From Bdellovibrionales bacterium (lineage in GTDB: Bacteria > Bdellovibrionota > Bdellovibrionia > Bdellovibrionales > UBA1609), in the NCBI GenBank assembly GCA_023301025.1, contig JALZUR010000015.1:1-64000 (forward strand): DNA of 64,000 nucleotides. Reading direction: 5' to 3'. The position numbers and the translations under genes are program-made. Under the pieces are notes generated by a model, which ran no database searches, was not told the DNA's origin, and saw only the letters and a list, made by a program, of their open reading frames with translations. Every line of letters begins with the position of its first letter. Position 1 is the first letter of the stretch. This document shows, one piece after another, positions 25,318-35,461 of this stretch.

Positions 25318-28104
25318 ATGAAATCAATAAAACTATTTGGTGTAAAACAAAATAACTTAAAAAATTTAGATCTTGAAATTCCTTCAAGATCTTTTTCTGT
25401 TATTTGTGGTCCGAGTGGCTCAGGTAAAAGTTCTTTGGCTTTTGAAACTTTGTTTGCCGAAGGTCAAAGAAGGTATTTAGAGAGTCTTTCCAATTATGCC
25501 AAACAGTTTGTAGGGCAAGCCTCTAAGCCTTTATTAGATAGAGTAGAGAACATTTATCCTTCAATTGCTTTAGAACAAAAAAACCCTATTAAATCTTCAA
25601 GATCAACGGTGGGAACTCATAGTGAAATCTATGATTATTTAAGAGTTCTTTTTGCACGACTTGGTAAAATTTATTGTCCTGAGCATCAAACACTTATGAA
25701 AAATTATGATGCCTCTTCTTCATCAAAAGAAATTTTAAATAGCATGGTAGACAAAAGAGTTTACATACACACACCTTTAAAGTGGAAGACAAAAGCTGAG
25801 GGTAAAACATTAAGAGCAGAGCTTTTAAAATTGGGTTATACAAAAGTTCTTTGCACAAAGAAAAGTGAAGCCTTAGATGTTTTAAATTTAGATTCAAAAG
25901 ATCTACCTGCGAAGTCTAATCAACATTTTTTAGTAGTTGATAGACTGCAAGTTAATAAAGCTTCATCTGGCAGGATATTTGATGCTATAGCGCAAGCCTT
26001 TAAAGTTTCTGATCAACTTTATGCAATGCCTGTAGCGAGTGTTCTTACTGTAGAGGGTGAACATAAAAAATTTAAAAGACAGATCTCATGTAGTGAATGT
26101 GATGAAGTTTTTCCCAAACTTACACCTGATCTATTTTCATTTAACAATGCAATCGGTGCATGTGAAAATTGTCAAGGTTTTGGAAATACACTAAATCTAG
26201 ATAAAAAACTTGTTATTCCAAATGAGGAGTTAAGCCTTAATGAAGGAGCTATTCATCCTTTTTCAATGCCTTCAGGAAAATCTGATTTAAGAGATCTTAA
26301 GAAGTTTTGTAAAAAACATAAAATTGATTTGGATACACCTTGGAAAAAGCTAAGCAAACAAGACAGAGATGATATTTGGAGTGGTCTGGATGATTGGTAT
26401 GGTGTTGAAGGACTTTTTACTTATTTAGAACGCAAAAAATATAAAATGCATGTAAGAGTTTTTTTGAGTCGTTTTAAAAGCAGTCAACATTGTACAGTTT
26501 GTGAAGGTAAAAGACTTAACCGTATGATGGAGCAAGTTAAAGTCTCAAATCTTAGTATAAGTGAAGTCAGTAAATTCTCACTTATGGAGCTAGAGCTTTG
26601 GTTAAGAGAGTTAAAACTTAATAAAACTGATAAAGTACTAGTAAAAGAGATTCTTGATCAAATGATATCTAGGGTTAGTTTTTTAAACCAAATAGGCCTA
26701 ACGTATCTAACACTTTTAAGAGGGACTAAGACACTTTCAGGTGGAGAGTTTCAAAGATTAAATATTTCTAATCAAATTGGTACAGACCTTACAGACACAC
26801 TTTATGTTTTAGATGAGCCTACAATTGGTTTACACCCAAGAGATAACGACAAACTTATTGAAAAGCTTCATCAACTTCATAAAAACAACAATACAGTAGT
26901 TGTAGTTGAGCACGACCCTGAGGTGATAAAAAGTGCTGATTATGTCATAGAAATGGGCCCTGAAAGTGGTGTTAGAGGAGGTGAAGTTGTTTTTAAAGGA
27001 AGTCAGAAAAAATTTAAATCTTCAAAGAGTCAAACTTCAAAGTTTATATATAATCCTTTAAAAAAAGGTGTTTTTAAACTTGGAGATAAAACAATAAATA
27101 AAGATAAAGCCTTTGAATTTTTTGGTTGCAATGGTCACAATTTAAAAAATGTAGACTTCTCAGTTCCTTTAAATCAAATATCAGTAATTACTGGTGTTAG
27201 TGGTTCTGGTAAATCAAGTTTAGTCTCTCAAACTGTTTACCCAGCTCTTTTAAGAAAACTTCAGAGCAAGGCCTCAGGTTCAGAAGAGCTAGGCTATAAA
27301 AAATTTAAACTTCATAAAAATATAAAAGATATCGATTTTGTTAGTCAATCAAGAATTATGAAGTCCAGAAGGTCAATAGTATCTACATACGTTGGTTTGT
27401 ATGATCATATAAGAAAGCTTTTTGCTAAAGAAACACAGGCTCGAATTTTAGGGTTCGATGCTGGTTCGTTTAGTTTAAACACTCAAGGGGGAAGATGCCC
27501 GACATGTAAGGGACTTGGTTTTGAAGAAGTCGAAATGCTTTTTATGGATAATATAGAGCTTCCCTGTGAAACATGTGGAAGTAAGAAATTTACCAATGAA
27601 CTTTTGAGCGTTAAGTACAAAAATAAAAATATTAAAGAGGTCTTAGATCTAACTTGTGATGAAGCAGAAGATTTTTTTTCTGATCAGTTAAAAATTAGTA
27701 AAATACTAAAAAGTTTAAAAAACTTGAAACTTGATTACCTGTGTTTAGGGCAATCGTTGTCAACTTTAAGCGGGGGTGAGAGTCAAAGACTAAAGCTTTT
27801 AACTCACTTAACCTCTTCTAGTCTTAGTGGCTCTTTATTTATTTTTGATGAGCCTTCAACAGGGCTACATTTTAATGAGATTAAAGCTTTGATCGAAGTC
27901 TTTAGAAAATTAAAAGAGGGCGGTGCTACCATTGTAATTGTCGAACATAATTTAGATATTATGGCCTCTTCAGATTGGTTGATTGATGTAGGTCCTGAAG
28001 CTGGTGTTGAAGGTGGAAAACTCGTTCTTGAGGGAAAGCCCTTGAGTGTTGCAAAAAAATCTGGATATACTGCAGAGTATTTAAGAAAACATTTAGGAAT
28101 TTAG
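25318..28104 (+). CDS. uvrA: Excinuclease ABC subunit A (UvrA family)
   Basis: The protein (about 928 residues) has two ABC ATPase modules: Walker A GPSGSGKSS and LSGGEFQRLN in the first, GVSGSGKSS and LSGGESQRLK in the second. Cys pairs CSEC, CENC, CPTC and CETC form zinc sites, and GLHPRDN and VVVVEHDPE are conserved. UvrA recognises bulky DNA lesions and loads UvrB. Length fits full UvrA. Whether it is the main UvrA or a UvrA2-like paralogue cannot be settled here. The track start is GTG 25309; ATG 25318 is preferred. It sits between PBP1A and an exporter with short gaps. Confidence 0.87.
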   Translation: MKSIKLFGVKQNNLKNLDLEIPSRSFSVICGPSGSGKSSLAFETLFAEGQRRYLESLSNYAKQFVGQASKPLLDRVENIYPSIALEQKNPIKSSRSTVGTHSEIYDYLRVLFARLGKIYCPEHQTLMKNYDASSSSKEILNSMVDKRVYIHTPLKWKTKAEGKTLRAELLKLGYTKVLCTKKSEALDVLNLDSKDLPAKSNQHFLVVDRLQVNKASSGRIFDAIAQAFKVSDQLYAMPVASVLTVEGEHKKFKRQISCSECDEVFPKLTPDLFSFNNAIGACENCQGFGNTLNLDKKLVIPNEELSLNEGAIHPFSMPSGKSDLRDLKKFCKKHKIDLDTPWKKLSKQDRDDIWSGLDDWYGVEGLFTYLERKKYKMHVRVFLSRFKSSQHCTVCEGKRLNRMMEQVKVSNLSISEVSKFSLMELELWLRELKLNKTDKVLVKEILDQMISRVSFLNQIGLTYLTLLRGTKTLSGGEFQRLNISNQIGTDLTDTLYVLDEPTIGLHPRDNDKLIEKLHQLHKNNNTVVVVEHDPEVIKSADYVIEMGPESGVRGGEVVFKGSQKKFKSSKSQTSKFIYNPLKKGVFKLGDKTINKDKAFEFFGCNGHNLKNVDFSVPLNQISVITGVSGSGKSSLVSQTVYPALLRKLQSKASGSEELGYKKFKLHKNIKDIDFVSQSRIMKSRRSIVSTYVGLYDHIRKLFAKETQARILGFDAGSFSLNTQGGRCPTCKGLGFEEVEMLFMDNIELPCETCGSKKFTNELLSVKYKNKNIKEVLDLTCDEAEDFFSDQLKISKILKSLKNLKLDYLCLGQSLSTLSGGESQRLKLLTHLTSSSLSGSLFIFDEPSTGLHFNEIKALIEVFRKLKEGGATIVIVEHNLDIMASSDWLIDVGPEAGVEGGKLVLEGKPLSVAKKSGYTAEYLRKHLGI

Positions 28105-28157
28105 TTTATTTAAATATAGCTTTAATTCTATAAAGCTTTATTTCATTGGAGAACAAC

Positions 28158-29960
28158 TTGAACTCAATTAAAATTTTACTCTCAGATTTAAAAGGACACA
28201 AATTATGGATGTTCTTTATTCTTTTGTGTGGAGCTTTATCTAGTGCGTTTAAGGCTATTACCATTGGTTTTGTAAAAATAATGGGAGACCTAATTTTTTC
28301 TGACACACAAAATATTCCATCAGATTTAGCAACAGAAAAGATGTCTTTTTTAACGCGGTTTTTAGACTCTATTCAGACACTTATTAATGTTGAACCTATT
28401 TTTTCTGCTGTGTTTTTTTTGGGTGTATTTTTTATTCTGGCCAATATTATGAGGTATATTTTTTCATTTAATATCAGGAGTTTGGCTGAGTTTAAATCTA
28501 TAACTATGAGAGAGAATCTCATGATGAGTTATCTCAATATGGATTCAAGTCTTAAGGCCAATCTCAGTGATGGCTCTGGTGGACTTATGAGTCGTATTTT
28601 AAACGATGTCCAGGTTTATCAACAAGGGCTTTCTAGACTAACAGATTTAATCAAAGAGCCCATGCTCGTTGTATTTGCTGCAAGCTGGCTATTTATGATC
28701 AATTACAAAATTGGTGCTTTTATATTTTTAGGACTTCCGCCAATATTTTATGTTTTAAAAAGAGTAACTTCAAGCCTTAGAAAGCACAGTAAACAAAGCC
28801 AAGAGACTATGGAGAAACTAACCATGACTTTAAAAGAAAGTCTGGATGGTGCAAGAGTAGTTCATTCTTTTAGTTTGCAGAATAAAATGCAGGAACGATT
28901 TAAGATCCAGACTAGAAGCTATTTTTCTACAATAAAAAAAATCATTTCTAGAGAAGAGGTTTCGGGTCCGATTATGGAGTCTATCTCTTCAATTGTTTTT
29001 TGTGCGACTCTTCTTTTACTTTACTTTCTTGCTAAGGATTCAAAGTTAAGCTCTGGCGACTTTTTTGCCATAATTGCAGCAATTGGTTTTTTATCAGACT
29101 CTGTGAGAAAAACTCAAGGTGCATTTGTTAGAATCCAACAAGCTGCGACTGCGAAAACTAGAATTAATCAACTCTTTTTAAAGATAAATAGTAAAAAACA
29201 AAAAACAATTTCTAATTATAAAAATTTTCCTGAAAATCTTAGTGCAATAGAGTTTAAAAATATTCACCTTACCATTGATGATAAACCTATTTTAAAAAAC
29301 ATTGATCTTAAAATTGATGCAGGTCAGACAGTTGCTTTAGTTGGTTCAAGTGGTTCTGGCAAAAGTAGTTTTTTAAATTTAATAGACATGTATATTAAAC
29401 CTTCTAAAGGCTCAGTACTTTTTGATAAAGTTGATTCAGGACAAATTTTGCAAAAAAGTCTTTGTTCTAAAATTGCCTTAGTTTCTCAAGATCCTTTTTT
29501 ATTTAATATGTCTGTTTTTGACAACTTAAAGCTTGTTAAGCCCGATTTGACTGAAGAAGAGGCTAATGAGGCTTTAAAATTGGCTAACGCTAATTTTATT
29601 TTTAATAGAAAAGATACGATTCACTCTATTGCAGGGGAGAGAGGGCTTAACTTTTCTGGTGGTGAGAGGCAACGTTTAAGTATTGCTAGAGCTATTATTA
29701 AGAATGCTCCAATTCTGTTGCTTGATGAAGCTACGAGTGCTTTAGATACTCAAAGTGAAAAAGAAGTTCAAAAAGGTTTAGACTCTTTAAAAAAAGGAAG
29801 AACCTGTTTTGTTGTTGCTCATAGAATTTCAACTATTGTTGATGCAGATTTAACTCTTGTTTTTGAAAACGGTGAGATCCTTCAGAAAGGAACTCATACA
29901 GAACTTGTAAAAAAAGAGGGTCTTTACTCTGACCTTTGTCGCATGCAGTACTTAAATTAG
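28158..29960 (+). CDS. ABC exporter, MsbA-like half transporter
   Basis: An N-terminal six-helix membrane domain is followed by an ATPase with GSSGSGKSS, VSQDPFLFN, FSGGERQRLS and LLLDEATSALD motifs. The fused half-transporter layout and the absence of a peptidase domain place it in the MsbA/lipid-exporter group; lipid A or another lipid is the likely cargo, as inference. The track begins at TTG 28146, but GGAG there is better read as the ribosome site for TTG 28158, which lies 6 bases on, giving 600 residues. It follows uvrA by about 50 bases and ends before the regulator gene. Confidence 0.83.
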   Translation: MNSIKILLSDLKGHKLWMFFILLCGALSSAFKAITIGFVKIMGDLIFSDTQNIPSDLATEKMSFLTRFLDSIQTLINVEPIFSAVFFLGVFFILANIMRYIFSFNIRSLAEFKSITMRENLMMSYLNMDSSLKANLSDGSGGLMSRILNDVQVYQQGLSRLTDLIKEPMLVVFAASWLFMINYKIGAFIFLGLPPIFYVLKRVTSSLRKHSKQSQETMEKLTMTLKESLDGARVVHSFSLQNKMQERFKIQTRSYFSTIKKIISREEVSGPIMESISSIVFCATLLLLYFLAKDSKLSSGDFFAIIAAIGFLSDSVRKTQGAFVRIQQAATAKTRINQLFLKINSKKQKTISNYKNFPENLSAIEFKNIHLTIDDKPILKNIDLKIDAGQTVALVGSSGSGKSSFLNLIDMYIKPSKGSVLFDKVDSGQILQKSLCSKIALVSQDPFLFNMSVFDNLKLVKPDLTEEEANEALKLANANFIFNRKDTIHSIAGERGLNFSGGERQRLSIARAIIKNAPILLLDEATSALDTQSEKEVQKGLDSLKKGRTCFVVAHRISTIVDADLTLVFENGEILQKGTHTELVKKEGLYSDLCRMQYLN

Positions 29961-30078
29961 TGACACAAGCCTAGTGTTCCTAAGTCCAGAAAATAATTTA
30001 ACTATAAAGATTGTCTAAAATTTTTACGATAAAAATATAGACATATTATTTTAAATTTAATTTTCGGAGTGATACAGT

Positions 30079-31632
30079 ATGATGAATTGGGATGAGTTTG
30101 AGCACATTCATGTTATTAAAAAGTTAAAAAACATAGTTGGTCAGTGGTGGAATGTCGATATTATCTTCACTGATGAAACTGGAGCACCTACATTTACAGG
30201 TGTCGACAAGCTTACATCTTTTAATCCAATGACTTCTCACATTTTTTCTCAAAATGACTTTGTTGTAGATTTTAAAAAGACAGTTAACGAAGCTATAAGT
30301 GACTTAAAAATTACTGATAAAAGATACACTGTTAAAAGTTGGACTAATTTAGGTACAGATCTAGTTGCTTTTCCTATAGTGATAGAAAATGACTTTATTG
30401 GTACAGTTGTAGCTTTCGGATTTGTTAAAGATAAAAAAGACTTTAATGAAGATCTTCTCAGAAAAAATCTTTCTACAATAGGCTTGGATAAAGATGTTGT
30501 TGAAGGTGCTGTTTCTAAAATCTCTTGTATTGAAGATAAAGATAAAGATCACTTTATTGAACTTGTAGAGCTTGTAGGACAAGAGATCATAACACTTCAT
30601 TTAGAGATTTCATCTCGTGAAGAGAGAATCAATGAGCTTAATAAAGAGCTTGGTGGTCGTTACAAATATGATCTTATGGTTGGAAAATCAAAAGTAATGC
30701 AGTCGGTTTACAGTTTACTTGATAAAATTAAACACTCTGAAACAACGGTACTTATCAATGGTGAAAATGGGACTGGTAAAGAACTCATTGCTAAATCTAT
30801 ACATTATAATTCTATTAGAAAAAATGGAACTTTTATAATTCAAAACTGTTCTGCATTTAATGATAACCTTTTAGAATCTGAACTTTTTGGTCATGCTAAA
30901 GGTTCATTTACAGGAGCAGTAAAAGAGAAAAAAGGCCTTTTTGAAAAAGCTCATAGAGGTACATTTTTCTTAGATGAGATTGGTGACACTTCCCCGCAAA
31001 TGCAGGTTAAGCTTCTTAGAGTTTTACAAGAAGGTACTTTTACACCAGTTGGTTCAACAGAACAAAAAAAGGTAGATGTAAGAATTTTAGCTGCAACTAA
31101 TAAAGACCTAAAAAAAATGGTTGATGAAGGCACTTTTAGAGAAGATCTTTATTATAGACTTAATGTTATCAATTTAGTTGTTCCTCCTCTAAGAGATAGA
31201 AGTGAAGATATTCCCTTACTTGTCGATTTTTTCATGAATGAAAGAAATAAAAAAAGTGGAAGTAAAAAGATACTGACAAAAACAGCTATGGAAAAGCTCT
31301 ACTCTTATGCGTGGCCTGGAAATGTTAGAGAGCTAAAAAATGAAATTGAAAGATTGGTAGTTTTAAGTGGAAATGATCATAAAATTACTCACGATATGCT
31401 ATCTGAAAAGTTGATTGCAAAGAGCAATCAACCAAGTAATCAGGGTTCACGAGTTCATGGTAAGTTAAAAGATGCTATAGAAGAGCTAGAAAAAGAAATG
31501 ATCCTAGAAGGCTTAAGAAGAACAGGTTGGAACAAATCAAGACTTGCAAAAGAACTTGGCATCAGTAGAGCTGGTTTGATAATGAAGGTTGATAAGTACA
31601 ATTTAGAAAAAAGAAAAGTAAGAGCCGAGTAA
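30079..31632 (+). CDS. Sigma-54-dependent transcriptional activator (enhancer-binding protein)
   Basis: The 517-residue regulator has an N-terminal sensory domain of about 180 residues, roughly PocR- or GAF-like, a short coil, a AAA+ core with GENGTGKE (about 229), GSFTGA (a GAFTGA variant, about 274) and FFLDEIGD, and a C-terminal Fis-type helix-turn-helix (LAKELGISRAGLIMKV). It binds enhancer sites and opens sigma-54 promoters. No receiver domain is present, so the signal is likely a small ligand or partner. A sigma-54 promoter lies about 9 kb upstream in the window and is a possible target. GGAG precedes the ATG by 10 bases; ATG 30082 is an alternative. Confidence 0.9.
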   Translation: MMNWDEFEHIHVIKKLKNIVGQWWNVDIIFTDETGAPTFTGVDKLTSFNPMTSHIFSQNDFVVDFKKTVNEAISDLKITDKRYTVKSWTNLGTDLVAFPIVIENDFIGTVVAFGFVKDKKDFNEDLLRKNLSTIGLDKDVVEGAVSKISCIEDKDKDHFIELVELVGQEIITLHLEISSREERINELNKELGGRYKYDLMVGKSKVMQSVYSLLDKIKHSETTVLINGENGTGKELIAKSIHYNSIRKNGTFIIQNCSAFNDNLLESELFGHAKGSFTGAVKEKKGLFEKAHRGTFFLDEIGDTSPQMQVKLLRVLQEGTFTPVGSTEQKKVDVRILAATNKDLKKMVDEGTFREDLYYRLNVINLVVPPLRDRSEDIPLLVDFFMNERNKKSGSKKILTKTAMEKLYSYAWPGNVRELKNEIERLVVLSGNDHKITHDMLSEKLIAKSNQPSNQGSRVHGKLKDAIEELEKEMILEGLRRTGWNKSRLAKELGISRAGLIMKVDKYNLEKRKVRAE

Positions 31633-31650
31633 AAATCTCATAGCACAGTC

Positions 31651-31678
31651 TTGCCACTGCAATTACAAGTAATATAAG
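31651..31678 (+). promoter_or_regulatory. Candidate sigma-70 promoter of the M13 peptidase gene
   Basis: TTGCCA and TATAAG are separated by 16 bases. The predicted start near 31685 leaves a short leader that contains the GGGGAGG ribosome site before the ATG at 31701. Confidence 0.45.
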
Positions 31679-31700
31679 CTTGTCCTACCGGGGAGGCTTT

Positions 31701-33755
31701 ATGTCCTATTTATTTGCAATTATTTTAAGCTTTAGTTTTTTATCTATCAATGCTGGAGCTGTTTCTAAGAGCGATTTATCTGATCGCTCTTTTTATTTTG
31801 AAGGTTATTCTAATATTTTGGATACTAATGTTGTTAGTGCTTTAAGCTCTAGTGACATACCTGCAAGGCGTGAGTTTCCGGTAAACAAAGATATTAAACC
31901 ATGTGATGATTTTTATGCCTACACCTGCTCTAAAGTCATTGATACCTTTAAACTAAGAGAAGATCGAACTAGTCATACATTTTCATTTTCTGATTCAAGT
32001 GAGCGGCTCTTAGAGCAAAAAAAGAATTACCTTAAAAGCTTAGCAAGACAGCCTAAAAAGTCTAAAGGCGAAAAAGAACTTTCTGATGTTTTTTTGGCTT
32101 GTATAAATACAGATCAAAGGGCTCAAGATGAAAAAGAAAAAGTTAAAACTTTAAAAGAAGAGGTGATGGCTTTAAAAGATAAAGAGGTTTTTTTAAACTA
32201 TATTTCTAGTAGATACTTAGAAAATGAATACTCTTTTATGTGGTTTGGTGATGTTGTTAATCAAGACAACCCAAATATTAACGATATAGTTTTTGGTTTC
32301 GATGTACGAAATCTTCCAGAAAGAAGTTACTATGAAAATAAAAAGACCATTAAAGCCTATAAAAAATTAGTGAGTTCATTTTTTAAAGAGATTGGGTACA
32401 AAGATTCAAATGATAGAGCTGAAGCACTTGTTAATTTTGAAATAGGCTTTGATAAGATCTATCCTACACCACAAGAGTGGCGTGTTATTTGGACACAAAA
32501 AAACTATGCTTCAAGAAAAAAGCTTTTAAATGATTATAAGAATTTAAAGCTGCAGGCCTACTTTTCAAGTATATCAAAAAAAACTGCAGTTAGATTTAAT
32601 ACTCCCAAAATTTTTGAGTATGTTAACTCTTATTTTGAAAAAGAGAGTTTAGAAAATCTCAAAACTATCTTTTTATATAATGCTTTAAGCTCTTTAATGG
32701 ATGAGGGTTATAAAGAGTTTTACAACAGTAAATTTGCATTTAATAAAAAATATTTAGGCGGAGCAAACAAAAGACCTGTACTTACAGAAAGATGCACTCA
32801 GTATGTGATGTCTTCTTTTAGTAAAGAGCTTGATTATGAACTCTTCGCAAAAGTCTTTAAAGATTTTTCAAAAACAAAGTTTGTTGCTCTTGCAGAAAAA
32901 GTTAGGTCTGCTTTATTGGCAGAAATAAAAGAGAATACGTGGCTTAGTAAAGAGTCTAAAAAAAGTGCCCTTAAAAAAATGAAAACTGCAAAACTTAATC
33001 TTGTTAAGCCAGAAAGTAAAAAAGAATGGGACTTTTTAGAGCAAGCCAACTACTCACCTCTACATTATCTTGGTAACAATGAACTCAGAGGCAAGCTAAG
33101 AATAAAAAAGACTTTAAAGCTTATAAAAAAAGGACCTAATAAAGAAGCTTGGCATTATGGTCCACTTACAGTGAATGCTTACTACTATCAAAGAAGAAAT
33201 GCTTTTTATATGCTCGCAGGTATTTTACAGTACCCTTTTTATGATCAAACTTTGCCTGAGCACATAGGCTTAGGTGGAATTGGTATGGTTGTTGGTCATG
33301 AGCTTGGTCATGGCATTGATGACAAAGGCTCTAAGTATGACAGTAAGGGGCGATTAAAGCAGTGGATGACTGAAGCTGATTTAAAGAAGTTTGAAAAAAG
33401 AAGCGCAAGTCTTATTAAACAGTTTGATGATGCTGGTAACAATGGAACTTTAACTTTAGGTGAAAATATTGGAGACCTTGTTGGTTTAACTGCCTCTTAC
33501 AGAGCAGCTTTTGGAGATGGATCTAAGACACCTACAAAAAAGAAACAAGAGTTTTTCACTCAATACGGTAGATCATGGTGTGGGGTTATTCGTCCTGAAG
33601 CACGTAAGAAAAGGATCAAAACAGACTCTCACGCAAGTATGGAGCTTAGAGTAAATGAACAGGTAAAACACCAAAAGGGTTTTCATGAAGCCTTTGGATG
33701 TAAAGCTGGTGATAAGATGTTTCTAAGTGAAAAAGATAGAGTAAAAATCTGGTGA
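31701..33755 (+). CDS. pepO: M13-family zinc endopeptidase (neprilysin/PepO-like)
   Basis: The 684-residue secreted peptidase has a signal peptide (LFAIILSFSFLSINAGA), the substrate-binding NAYY segment, zinc motif HELGHG (about residue 532) and ENIGDLVGL with the third ligand (about 587). Domain layout and length match M13 enzymes that cut short peptides. The usual final CxxW is replaced by RVKIW, so the last disulphide is missing. ATG 31701 has a perfect GGGGAGG site 4 bases upstream and is chosen over the TTG used by the track. In a predator it may digest prey peptides; that is inference. Confidence 0.9.
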   Translation: MSYLFAIILSFSFLSINAGAVSKSDLSDRSFYFEGYSNILDTNVVSALSSSDIPARREFPVNKDIKPCDDFYAYTCSKVIDTFKLREDRTSHTFSFSDSSERLLEQKKNYLKSLARQPKKSKGEKELSDVFLACINTDQRAQDEKEKVKTLKEEVMALKDKEVFLNYISSRYLENEYSFMWFGDVVNQDNPNINDIVFGFDVRNLPERSYYENKKTIKAYKKLVSSFFKEIGYKDSNDRAEALVNFEIGFDKIYPTPQEWRVIWTQKNYASRKKLLNDYKNLKLQAYFSSISKKTAVRFNTPKIFEYVNSYFEKESLENLKTIFLYNALSSLMDEGYKEFYNSKFAFNKKYLGGANKRPVLTERCTQYVMSSFSKELDYELFAKVFKDFSKTKFVALAEKVRSALLAEIKENTWLSKESKKSALKKMKTAKLNLVKPESKKEWDFLEQANYSPLHYLGNNELRGKLRIKKTLKLIKKGPNKEAWHYGPLTVNAYYYQRRNAFYMLAGILQYPFYDQTLPEHIGLGGIGMVVGHELGHGIDDKGSKYDSKGRLKQWMTEADLKKFEKRSASLIKQFDDAGNNGTLTLGENIGDLVGLTASYRAAFGDGSKTPTKKKQEFFTQYGRSWCGVIRPEARKKRIKTDSHASMELRVNEQVKHQKGFHEAFGCKAGDKMFLSEKDRVKIW

Positions 33756-33766
33756 TTTTAGTTTGA

Positions 33767-33806
33767 AGTTAAGATCTTTTGTAAACTAAGGATCTTAACT
33801 TTTTTT
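33767..33806 (+). terminator. Terminator after the M13 peptidase gene
   Basis: The 10-bp arms AGTTAAGATC and GATCTTAACT enclose a 14-nt loop and are followed by TTTTTT. It lies 12 bases after the stop codon. Confidence 0.85.
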
Positions 33807-33839
33807 AATTGTAATAAGACGTCAAAAATTAAAAAAAAA

Positions 33840-33991
33840 GCAAGCTTGTGATGATGCGTAAACCTCAGTTAAATAGGTGGGTGCCATTATAGATGCTTTA
33901 GGCTTTTCACTCTAAGGTGAACTTGCTCACCACATCCAGGGACAGCTCCCGAAAAAAAACTTATAGGGTTTACTTTCTCATACAAGCTTGC
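33840..33991 (+). ncRNA. Structured RNA candidate, 6S-like architecture
   Basis: The 317 bases between pepO and xseA hold no gene. Within them GCAAGCTTG (33840-33848) pairs with CAAGCTTGC (33983-33991), and GTAAACC (33858-33864) pairs with GGTTTAC (33967-33973), leaving a symmetric 9 by 9 internal loop. Inside, CTTTAG/CTAAGG forms the top of a long arm supported by GTGG-TG/CACCAC, and GGGA-CAGC-TCCC forms a small hairpin on the 3' side of a central bubble. A long closing stem, a bubble with a 3' hairpin and a terminal arm in about 150 nt is the plan of 6S RNA. No conserved sequence confirms it, and it could be an xseA leader element. Confidence 0.4.
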
Positions 33992-34072
33992 AGCTATCTG
34001 AATATATCATTTTAGAAGGCTCTAATAAAGACCTATTCTTGCTTAAAGCCAAAAAAGGTCCTAGGTTGGGCT

Positions 34073-35461
34073 GTGCCTAATCAAATGGATCTATTCTCAT
34101 CTAAGCCTTCGAGTACTTCAAAACCACTCAGTGTTTCTGATTTAAATACGCAGATTAAATCTCAATTAGAGACCAAATTTGGAAGACTTTTAGTTAAGGC
34201 TGAGATTTCAAATTTTAAGGCTCATACTTCTGGACATTTCTACTTCACTTTAAAAGACTCTCAGTCTCAAATAAGTTCAGTGATGTTTAGAGGACAAACC
34301 TCTAAGCTAAACTTTAGACCAAAAGATGGTTTAGAGGTCTTAGTTAAGGGTAGGGTTAGTGTTTATTCACCAAGGGGCAACTACCAAATACTCTGTGAAA
34401 GTATGGAGCCCATTGGCTCTGGTGGATTAAAAGAACAGTTTGAGCAGCTTAAAAGAAAATTAAATGCTGAAGGTCTTTTTGATCAGGCTTCTAAAAAAAC
34501 ATTACCTTACCTTCCTTTTAAAATTGCTTTAGTTACAAGCCCTACTGGGGCTGCTGTTAGAGACATGCTTAATGTTTTAAGTCGAAAACACCCAGGTGCA
34601 GAACTTATAGTTGTTCCTGCAATGACTCAAGGGGTGGCAGCTGCAAAGTCATTGATTGAGTCTTTGGATTTAGCTTCTAAAATTAAAGATCTTGATGTCA
34701 TTCTTCTTGCAAGAGGTGGGGGCTCATTAGAAGATTTATTTTGTTTTAACGATGAGGCTTTAGCTAGAAAAATATTTTCTTTAAACGTTCCTGTAATCTC
34801 TGGCGTTGGTCATGAGATCGATTTCACAATAGCGGATTTTGTATCTGACTACAGAGCCCCAACACCATCAGTCGCTGCAGAAATTGTGTGTAAAAATATT
34901 GAAGAGATCAAAGAGAGATTTGAAGGTTCAAAAAGAAGACTTTACTTTAAACTAAAAAATGATTTTTCTTTTAGAAAACAAGCTTTAGGGCATTTTTCAA
35001 AGCGTCTTATTGATCCAAGAAAAAAGCTTGATGACAAACGTTTAAAAGTTGAAGATTTAAATCAGCGAGCTATAAGAGCTATTAAGAATAAAATAAATCA
35101 AAAAAGATCGCAATTGAGCAGTTATACAAATTCAGAGTCTGTAATTAAAAAAGAAATTTTAGTTCAAAAAAATAAAGTTGAGGCTCTAAATTTAAGGCTT
35201 ACAAAAACTTTTGATTATAACCAAAGAAATAAAGTTATGCGTTATGAAAACATGTGTTCAAAGCTTAGAGCACTAAGTCCATTTTCAATATTAGATAGAG
35301 GTTACTCAGTGGTTTACTCTGAATATGAAAATAAAATTATAAGATCAAACAAAGAGTTAAAAGCTGGAGATGAACTTAAAATAAGGTTTTCAAAAGGTTT
35401 TGTAAAAACAAATGTTACTAAAAGTTATGAGCTAGAGGAGGCAGGTAGTGGCAAAAGATAA
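34073..35461 (+). CDS. xseA: Exodeoxyribonuclease VII large subunit
   Basis: The 462-residue protein has the N-terminal OB fold (VKAEISNFKAHTSGHFYFTL), the catalytic core (VTSPTGAAVRDML, ARGGGSLEDLFCFND, SGVGHEIDFTIADFVSD) and a C-terminal coiled coil that packs with XseB. It degrades single-stranded DNA in both directions. Start is GTG 34073, or ATG 34085 four codons later; the upstream AGGTTGGG is a modest site. It overlaps xseB by 14 bases and heads xseA-xseB-ispA-tlyA. Between pepO and this gene lies a structured-RNA candidate that may be its leader. Confidence 0.95.
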   Translation: MPNQMDLFSSKPSSTSKPLSVSDLNTQIKSQLETKFGRLLVKAEISNFKAHTSGHFYFTLKDSQSQISSVMFRGQTSKLNFRPKDGLEVLVKGRVSVYSPRGNYQILCESMEPIGSGGLKEQFEQLKRKLNAEGLFDQASKKTLPYLPFKIALVTSPTGAAVRDMLNVLSRKHPGAELIVVPAMTQGVAAAKSLIESLDLASKIKDLDVILLARGGGSLEDLFCFNDEALARKIFSLNVPVISGVGHEIDFTIADFVSDYRAPTPSVAAEIVCKNIEEIKERFEGSKRRLYFKLKNDFSFRKQALGHFSKRLIDPRKKLDDKRLKVEDLNQRAIRAIKNKINQKRSQLSSYTNSESVIKKEILVQKNKVEALNLRLTKTFDYNQRNKVMRYENMCSKLRALSPFSILDRGYSVVYSEYENKIIRSNKELKAGDELKIRFSKGFVKTNVTKSYELEEAGSGKR

